Positions 57,444-64,000 of a stretch of 64,000 nt of DNA are shown here, piece after piece. Origin of the DNA: Penicillus capitatus (taxonomy: Eukaryota; Chlorophyta); assembly GCA_965649825.1 (NCBI GenBank), contig OZ287713.1, forward strand, positions 248,001 through 312,000. Reading direction: 5' to 3'. The position numbers were made by a program, and so were the translations under genes. The first letter of the stretch is position 1. Every line of letters begins with the position of its first letter. A model generated the notes under the pieces. It ran no database searches and was not told the DNA's origin. It saw only the letters and a program-made list of their open reading frames with translations.

Positions 57444-60092
57444 GATGACACGCCGACCGGTCGAACTTCAGTGGTGGGAAAATGTAGTCGCGCACGAATC
57501 GCTGCCGCCGACGGGTCGCACGATGGGACAACCGCATCTGCCATGAATGGCGTCCATCAAAAACAATGTATCTAGCATTTCTCTCAAATCCGTTACGATG
57601 CCGAAGCAATGTTTAATTCGATGACGACATGATCGCATTCGGAAAGTTTTTGTTTTATGAGGGTTCAGATTGAGATCGATAACGAAATTGAAGCATAAAC
57701 AATACATCTGTGGTTTTGACGACGTCATCCGCGCCAATACGCTTGTAAAGCGTCCAACCTCACACACGATCACTCTGTCGCACGTGCACTCTTCTTTATC
57801 AGGAGTGTTGTCAACGGCGATGCTCTGTTTTGTAGTGGCAGTCACATCGACATCACTAAACTTCATCTCGTAGTTGCGGGCAAAAGTCCCTCCTGTTCCT
57901 TTTGGAGCAGAGAAAAGTTCTCCTCCCCATTCTTACGATTCCAACACTTCGAGTTAGATCGGTCCGTTTAGATAGATAGGTGTCCGTCAACATCGCTGTT
58001 GTTACGATTTCGACAGACAAACGCACGAAACATAAACGATTCTATAGCGAGAGATCGGAACAAAGCCATTGTCCCCCATTCAAATTGCGGATTTTGCGAT
58101 GACTGACCCTGTAGCTGTTGTCCATCTTTCCGCAACTGGTCAAGAAGAGGCGGAGGATGATGTTAGTGCGTTCGTTGCGACGACCCGTTGGTTCGTTCTT
58201 TAACCACGTTATCCAGACCACACGTGTTTTGATAGTCTTCGTTATCGACTAGCCTTCGTCATCGTTTGCGTCTTTGCGCGTTCGCGATAAAACCGCAACG
58301 ATAGCGCTCTCATAATTGTCGTTGAAAAACGCTAGATTTGTTCGCCGCAATGACCCAAGAGGACAAGAACAAACCTTTCCTTCTGGAGAAAAAGATAAGA
58401 ATTTGCCTTTAGACGGCAGTATTTGAAAGAATTCATAGATTACAGTAAGCCACATTCTAGGATAATAACGTTAATGACAGTTTTTCCTTCGAAAACAATG
58501 AAGCAAGCGGTTGGTAGGAAGACGAACTCTATCATAGGTGACGAATAGTCAATCGGAGACCCGTGTCGGCGATCGGGCCGGACGAAAGATTAACACAGCG
58601 GAAGGCTTTACAAACTGTTTTGAGCAAGGTCTCGAATCGTCTGGTTTCTCCCTTAAGTACCCTCTCAGTGAGGTGACTTCTATAAGCAGGTGAATCACCC
58701 TAGCGCCAGAACCAGGGAAAAGCGCCTCGGATGATTCAACCTGCACCCCCTTGAGACATGAACCCCTTAGAAACAAGACAGTCGCATCGGCAGATCGCCA
58801 TCTTGCCGACAACCCGGTTCACGTATACTGGAAACTGTCGCGCTAATGAGATGTCCGCCTGATTTTAGCAGAGGTGTCTGTGAGCGATGGATGCTTTCGA
58901 CAAAGACGGATTCGACGTAAATGAAGACAGACTGAAATTGTCGTTGATAATTGACACGTGTCTTCTTAAGAAAGTGCGCAAGGGATTCCCGTTTCGTCGT
59001 TTCTCAATCGTATTAAGCGAAAAAACCACAGCATCCAGGATGGACAATTGGGAAATTAAAATCGGTTACAAAAGGGATATTGGAGAATCTTGGACTGGCG
59101 GTATTATTATTCTCCTTTCGAGGTTTCTCAACTTCGTTTTCTTCGACCACGTTCGCTCGTTTTACAGCGCCAGTGTTGTGATACTTTGCACGCTGATGAT
59201 GGGACGGCATACATTTTCAAAAGGCGCTGTAGATGATATCATTGTAATCGTGGTTTACAGTGCGTGCACCGAACGCCGTTAACGCGTGTCGGTACACAGA
59301 AAGAGTCCTTAACAATGTTTTACCGTTGACATTACACCACTACGATAGAAACTTATGAAATCATTTCTTAACTCCATCGACGACCTGTCGTTTTAGCGCT
59401 TCAACTAGAAGTAAGATCAATTTACGGGTCGTACTTCGCCCAATTCTCACGTTGTTCACGCAGTCTTCGTCTTTAACGAGGGAGGAGTATTTTCTTTGCG
59501 CGAAAAGGCAAGAGCATCGAAAACCGCTCGAACACACATCCGCGGTTTGGTGGTAAGAGCTACGTCTTCATTGGTTTTAACGGCGTTGCAACTGCAGTTA
59601 TGATACTAGCACAGCCGAGTAGAGCTTTATCAAAGTCACGAACAAGATGAAAGAAATGTTGAGATGAAGAGGGATTACAAAAATCTGAAATCTTGTAGAG
59701 TCTATGCTTTTTAAACCTCCTCGTTCTGTCTGCCTAACTTTGTCCAAATGTCAACAGGTAACGTGTCGTGGCGCGCGTAATCGAAGGCGGCCATCGCTTT
59801 GTTAAAAGAACGATTCTGTTCTATCCATTGTCTCTGATACAGACGGCCGGATCCGAAGGACGAGTAATACGCGTGCGAACGAGATGACAGATGGACGACA
59901 TCTCTCATCATAGCGATAATAAGCTCGCATAAGGAACCCAATTCCAACTTAACACCGATAGATTGTGTCGTGTTAACGTACGTTGCTAAAAAGAGTGCTA
60001 CTTATTCAGAAACCAATTTACTAGGCCAAGTTGACTGAACATGTGTTAGCCGGGTCCGACTCGACAGATTGTTTTGTTTAGAGATCATTTAG
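57444..60092. other. intergenic, no gene supported
   Basis: About 2.6 kb. The longest ORFs (57468-57866 minus, 132 aa; 58887-59282 plus, 131 aa) have no family features, and their composition is that expected by chance. The first lies directly upstream of the S-adenosylmethionine synthetase and may be leader sequence. Confidence 0.45.
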
Positions 60093-60402
60093 CGTAAAAG
60101 AAGATCCGCCAGAAGTTGGAGAACTTGCAGTCATTGTCAAGAACACTTCATTTGCTCTTAGATATGATAAAGTAAAACGTTTACGAGAGATGGAAGTGAT
60201 GGCATACTTCACAGACTATGGAGAGATCATTAACCTTAACATCGGTAAGTGTTTTTATCTTAACATCTATATGTGTTTTTGTGTCTTACTTATAAAGCGG
60301 ACGGAGGGAGAACTATGCTACGCACATGTATATTTTAAGATTGCCAGAGCCATTTTGTTGAAGAAATACTTGCCAGACGTTTGCGAAAAACTGAAGAACT
60401 AG
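60093..60402 (+). other. possible gene fragment
   Basis: An open stretch reads like a compact alpha/beta domain (ELAVIVKNTSFALRY, then MAYFTDYGEIINLNI, later AHVYFKIARAILLKKY). The beta-alpha-beta rhythm with F-x-x-YGEI resembles an RRM-like fold. A GT-AG intron at 60245-60297 would break the phase, and reading through adds a hydrophobic insert. It may therefore be a broken fragment. I do not assign a function. Confidence 0.35.
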
Positions 60403-61249
60403 TTAAAGCAAGAAAATTTAAAGAATCGCCCTATGTTGATTGATGTGCACAAAGCAAACACGTTGTCATTCCTGAATTTAGAGTCGTTAACTCGCGCAAG
60501 TCATGTTGTTCGTTTAGTTCGGCAATAGCTTAGGAGAAAGCCAACAGAGGTATTGCTCTATAAATACAGTGACGAAGATTGAACAGAAAGGATGCGCACG
60601 TGGAAAGCTTTCGCCAGCGCATAGTGCAAAGTTGTAGAAAGAAACGGCTTTTCATTGGCCTTGTTATAACCTATCTTCCTGCTTATTTCAGATGACAGTG
60701 TGTGTTGCATTTTGGGAGAATGAGGACTTAATATCAAAATGCAGACATCTAGGAGTAAGACTAGAGCTAGGTCGATTTATTAGTATTTACCAGTGAAGTC
60801 ATCGTAAAATAAGTCTAGAACCTCGTCTGAGTGTAACCATGGCACGCGGTAGCTAAGACTTAAAACCACTTGTAAAGCGCGAATACACATTTCGTACCTC
60901 GATACGCCTTCAAGTAAAACAACTGTTTCTTTAGAAGGGCTGTGCTTGTATTGCGGCTGCCAATATGGTAATTCCGCTCTCGGGGCATCGTGAAAGAGTG
61001 TCTGTTGTGTAATGAGGATGGTTAGAAGTAACTCTGATAATCAAGCATGGGGTAATCTCCGGTTGAAAGATCATTGCTCGTTAGCATTCGCAATGTCTCG
61101 CTCAACAGAGGTGCGTCCTCTGTGTACATGTTCCCGTTGCCCTTTGAAAGTCTTTGTCATCTTCCTTGCATAGAAGAAGACAGAACGTGTTCCTCGAGAT
61201 CTCGGCCTCCTGTCGCAACCACTCGTGAGAAGAAGTACTGTCATTCGTA
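60403..61249. other. intergenic, no gene seen
   Basis: AT-richer than the gene-dense parts. No supported ORF, repeat or RNA gene. Confidence 0.4.
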
Positions 61250-61356
61250 CTTGAGAGTGTTTTCTCCCCCGGCACCCACTAGTCCATCCAGTCTTGTCTA
61301 CAAGAGCTGATCTGCCTGTTCCAGTGACGTATGAAGTCGTGTACACTCCGCAAAGG
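61250..61356 (-). pseudogene. decayed copy of an Sfi1-like gene exon
   Basis: The minus strand encodes a segment matching the coiled-coil exon of the Sfi1-like gene (7640-7760). It reads TRLHTSLEQADQLL, a stop, then TRLDGLVGAGGENTL, against TRLHASLAQAEQFLETKLHG then LVGVGGESTL in the gene. The stop codon and loss of similarity on both sides show it is a relic. Confidence 0.75.
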
Positions 61357-61679
61357 ACTAAGGTGTAAGGACTGCCGAGAATGCGCACCTTCATTTTCTG
61401 TTTTCTTGTTTATGAAACGCAGTGTTATTCTGTATAGCAGCGAGTGAGCACGCTCGCCATGGTGTAATATTGCGTATCCGAGTATTCCGTCCGCGAACGG
61501 CACGTTGGCCAACAGCTTCAGCCCACAGACAGCCCGTGCGTGCACTATGCCATAAACGACACGGCGACATTTGTTCCAGAACGCCAGAGTCGTACGGCGC
61601 GTCTCTTTCAATAATGCGTCATGACCGACGAAACGGGCGGTGTTGCGTCGTAGACAAGAGGGCGGTTATCGAACCTTCA
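61357..61679. other. intergenic, no gene seen
   Basis: Only shadow ORFs. No assigned feature. Confidence 0.35.
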
Positions 61680-62216
61680 AATGTCGAACAGAAGCGATGT
61701 ATACATCGACCTGACACTGTATTACCACGCAGACGCCCTTGACGCCATGGACAGAGTATTAGTGCGAGGACCTATCAGCAGTACGCTGGATTTCTGCGGA
61801 TTCGTAACGGCGAATACGCTCTAGACAACACGAGTGTCCATCCAGAATCGTATCGCGCCGGGCTTCAGCTATAATGGAGATCTCCTATCCCGACCGCCTG
61901 GCAGAGGAGAACGTTTCGATGGAAGATCTTCAGCAGCTCCGCGTCGTTTTGCTCGAGATACGTGGCTGGGAGAAGACATGGACATCGAGCGCCTAGCCCA
62001 GGACATGGAGGACAAACTCTAATGGTCTGTGTCCCTTTCGTTAGACGAGGATTTCAAGAGATCGATCCAGAAAAGCGCTTACTGCATCCCGTCCAGGCAC
62101 ATCGACGGTTGTGTCCATGTCGCTCTCGTTCGGACGTACCGCTCCCGAGTGTTCAATTTCAGTGGATACTCAGAGTCGGATTGTTTATTTTGATCGTCGA
62201 GAAATCCAGCTTCTAA
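61680..62216 (+). CDS. probable small spliced gene, structure unresolved
   Basis: Three open pieces in different frames read like ordinary protein: MSNRSDVYIDLTLYYHADAL from 61680; MEDLQQLRVVLLEIRGWEKTW near 61920-61985, overlapped by a frame with MDIERLAQDMEDKL; and LDEDFKRSIQKSAYCI from about 62040 to a stop at 62211. They probably are exons of one gene with short introns, but I could not find joins that satisfy phase and splice signals at each step. No family recognised. Confidence 0.35.
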
Positions 62217-62478
62217 AATGGCGTCTTCCCCTGACAGCTATGTTGCAACGGTAGGCGCCATTCTGTCCTTCCCCTTCACCGAGACCGCGCGCTTCTCTGT
62301 CATCATGCACGGACATCAAGTCCTGTGGCATCTTCGCTCTCTGCGTCTGCTTTGCCTTTCCTGAGACCGTCGGTCTGTGTCTTAGTGCGAGAGTTGCATT
62401 CGGTTGTGTCGAGACAGAGGAGCCGGGCAGAAAGCTGCAAAATCAGCGAGCACGGGTGTGTCTGGTCCATCATCGCGT

Positions 62479-63510
62479 ATGGACAGACAGGGGGTGTTCG
62501 GTGTAGTGGGTGACGGCGACGACTCGGGTTTTGGCGGAGATGCGTTTCGGAGTCTATTCATGGTTCAGCCGAGGATGGTCATGAAATCTGTGCCGACGCC
62601 CAAAGCCTCTGCTCTGGCTCTTAAGCAACACACATTACCGAGCATTCAGGAATGCATACTGCCAAAACAACCAAATCTAGAATCTCCGATGCTGGGGTGC
62701 AATCTGGAGGATGAAGTGTGGAGCTTCAACAGCATCGCGAGTCGTGATAATGCGCATTTCGATCCTTCCTGGCAGCGATTCTTGAAAAATTTTGACGCCT
62801 CTGCGTTCGCCCAGGATCGCCGAGAAGACAATCTTCATGTGGGTGGGGGACAACCTTCCGCTCATCGACAAGAATCGATCTCAAATGAAATCATGCCGTT
62901 CGACACAGACGATGTCGCGGATGTTATGTATCACGCGGTGTCTGACGTAGCCGAGGCATACGAAGAGGGAAATATTGTTACTGGAAATAGCAACGATGAA
63001 CCATATGTTACAGAACACATCGCGATTCGGAGAAAGGATGCCGGTCAGAAAAGAGAGAAGACAAAAGGCGGAGGACGCCTAGCAACCTTTTCGCGCAAGA
63101 CAGTACCCGTCACAGAGATCGGTGATGATCAGGACTCTCCATTCGGCAGGCTCTCGGCACCGTTTGACCACAGCGTTCTGCCGGTGCACGATGACGTCAT
63201 GGTGGATGAGGTCGCTGTTCGAAGCCCGTCTTGGCGCATCGGCGAAGCGCAAGATCACATCGAAGAGCAGAACGGCGATCCAGAAGGGAAGGATTCTTCT
63301 TCGAGTGGCTCTTCGTTTCGCAGCCGACTGAGGTGGCTGGCGGCGCATCCGTCGTCTTCTCTCAAATCCTCCCTACGAAAGAAGGGATCGATGCCGAATC
63401 TGAATGATGATGTGGCCATCGGAAAGACAGATACAATCCGAAAAGTTGCCGGTGTTCATGATGGCTCTAAGAAACGCCGATCGCAGTCTGAGAGATGGAT
63501 CCGCGTCTGA
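62479..63510 (+). CDS. hypothetical protein
   Basis: A 343-aa ORF from the first ATG (MDRQGVFGVVGDGDD); the same frame is open 75 bases further upstream without an ATG. It is acidic in the middle and Ser/Lys-rich near the end (SSSSGSSFRSRL, SLKSSLRKKGSMPNL), with one aromatic-rich block that may be folded (DEVWSFNSIASRDN, then DPSWQRFLKNF). The length without a stop in a region of shadow ORFs supports it as real. I recognise no domain. It looks largely disordered, and the basic Ser-rich end could be a phosphorylation or binding segment. Confidence 0.6.
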   Translation: MDRQGVFGVVGDGDDSGFGGDAFRSLFMVQPRMVMKSVPTPKASALALKQHTLPSIQECILPKQPNLESPMLGCNLEDEVWSFNSIASRDNAHFDPSWQRFLKNFDASAFAQDRREDNLHVGGGQPSAHRQESISNEIMPFDTDDVADVMYHAVSDVAEAYEEGNIVTGNSNDEPYVTEHIAIRRKDAGQKREKTKGGGRLATFSRKTVPVTEIGDDQDSPFGRLSAPFDHSVLPVHDDVMVDEVAVRSPSWRIGEAQDHIEEQNGDPEGKDSSSSGSSFRSRLRWLAAHPSSSLKSSLRKKGSMPNLNDDVAIGKTDTIRKVAGVHDGSKKRRSQSERWIRV

Positions 63511-64000
63511 CAGCCGTATGTTCTTTCCGGTCTCTCTTTTCCTGAGATCTCTGACATGCGTTCGCTGCCTCATTGCATTTTAGTTAAGAAGGGAATAAGA
63601 AGAGTGAGGAGTGGAATTCCGGCAACGTCTATGCCTTGTTTTGGTGGTTGCTGGTTGCTCGAACGGACACGCTTCTAACCGCAAAGTATCATTCTCAAGT
63701 ATTGTATCTCCCCGTGCATATGACTTCAGATGACGTGTTTCAATAATAATGATGATGATCGTGAGTGAGTGTGTGAGTGTTTGATCGACCAATAACAAAT
63801 ATACACTCTCTTGACTACTTACTTGTTTGCCGTACTGTCTATCGCCTGGGAACATGGGTATGTTGTTTTTCAGCGAGAATCATTCTCGCATACCTGGCAA
63901 ATGAGGCCACTAGTCTGGAAATGAAGAATAGTCTTGTTGTGTGTGGATTGGAAGACGGCGATCTCCTCTTGTGAAGTTAGGATGGAATGGTTTCTGCTCA
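63511..64000. other. non-coding end of window
   Basis: Downstream of the hypothetical gene. Short AAT/GAT and GTGA repeats occur near 63740-63780. No gene is supported. Confidence 0.4.

Noticed and set aside
57468-57866. Separate 132-aa gene upstream of S-adenosylmethionine synthetase
   Set aside because: No family features, ordinary chance composition, and it lies where the leader of the synthetase gene should be.
60245-60297. Confident GT-AG intron in the fragment at 60093-60402
   Set aside because: The splice signals are good, but removing the intron puts the downstream protein-like frame out of phase, so I left the structure open.
1-64000. tRNA, rRNA, snRNA genes and CRISPR arrays
   Set aside because: I looked for T-loop motifs, A/B boxes and regular repeat-spacer arrays and saw none outside coding sequence. 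A covariance-model scan would settle small RNAs.

Overview
This window is nuclear DNA from a small-genome unicellular eukaryote that probably builds a flagellum. Genes are packed on both strands. Most contain several very short introns (about 34 to 72 bp), usually GT-AG and sometimes GC-AG. Stop codons follow the standard code. An IFT140-like protein, an Sfi1-like centrin-binding protein and hydin-type ASH modules point to a flagellate. The intron style and gene repertoire would fit an alveolate (for example a syndinian or perkinsid) or a stramenopile, but the sequence alone does not settle the lineage.

Layout. 0.4-5.3 kb (minus): a 1541-aa protein with a winged-helix remnant, an APAF-1-type helical domain and about 16 WD40 repeats, but no NB-ARC ATPase. 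5.9-10.2 kb (minus): an 11-exon Sfi1-like protein, divergent from a SnRK2-like kinase (10.7-12.2 kb, plus). 13.1-15.7 kb (minus): the TPR half of IFT140, with no WD40 half upstream. 17.2-44.1 kb (plus): a giant gene of about 8,390 codons with six midasin-type AAA modules, a long linker, ASH/hydin-like modules and three von Willebrand A domains. It has only two introns. A 1.63-kb non-LTR element carrying ORF1 alone, flanked by a perfect 15-bp target-site duplication, interrupts it, and three apparent single-base frameshifts break it further.

44.1-48.9 kb is gene-poor and holds decayed relics of a related retroelement between two diverged direct repeats. 48.9-57.4 kb is again dense: F-box/LRR protein (plus), PH-DGAT1 acyltransferase (minus), CNNM-type DUF21/CBS membrane protein (minus), mitochondrial CBS-pair protein (plus), a 100-N gap and S-adenosylmethionine synthetase (minus). 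57.4-64 kb is poorer: a decayed copy of one Sfi1-like exon, an unresolved small gene, and one clear hypothetical ORF.

The genes are unrelated housekeeping, cytoskeletal and signalling genes rather than an operon or gene cluster. The candidate new system is the giant AAA/ASH/vWA protein. Exon joins were worked out by hand from splice signals, reading-frame phase and family alignment, and none has transcript support here.
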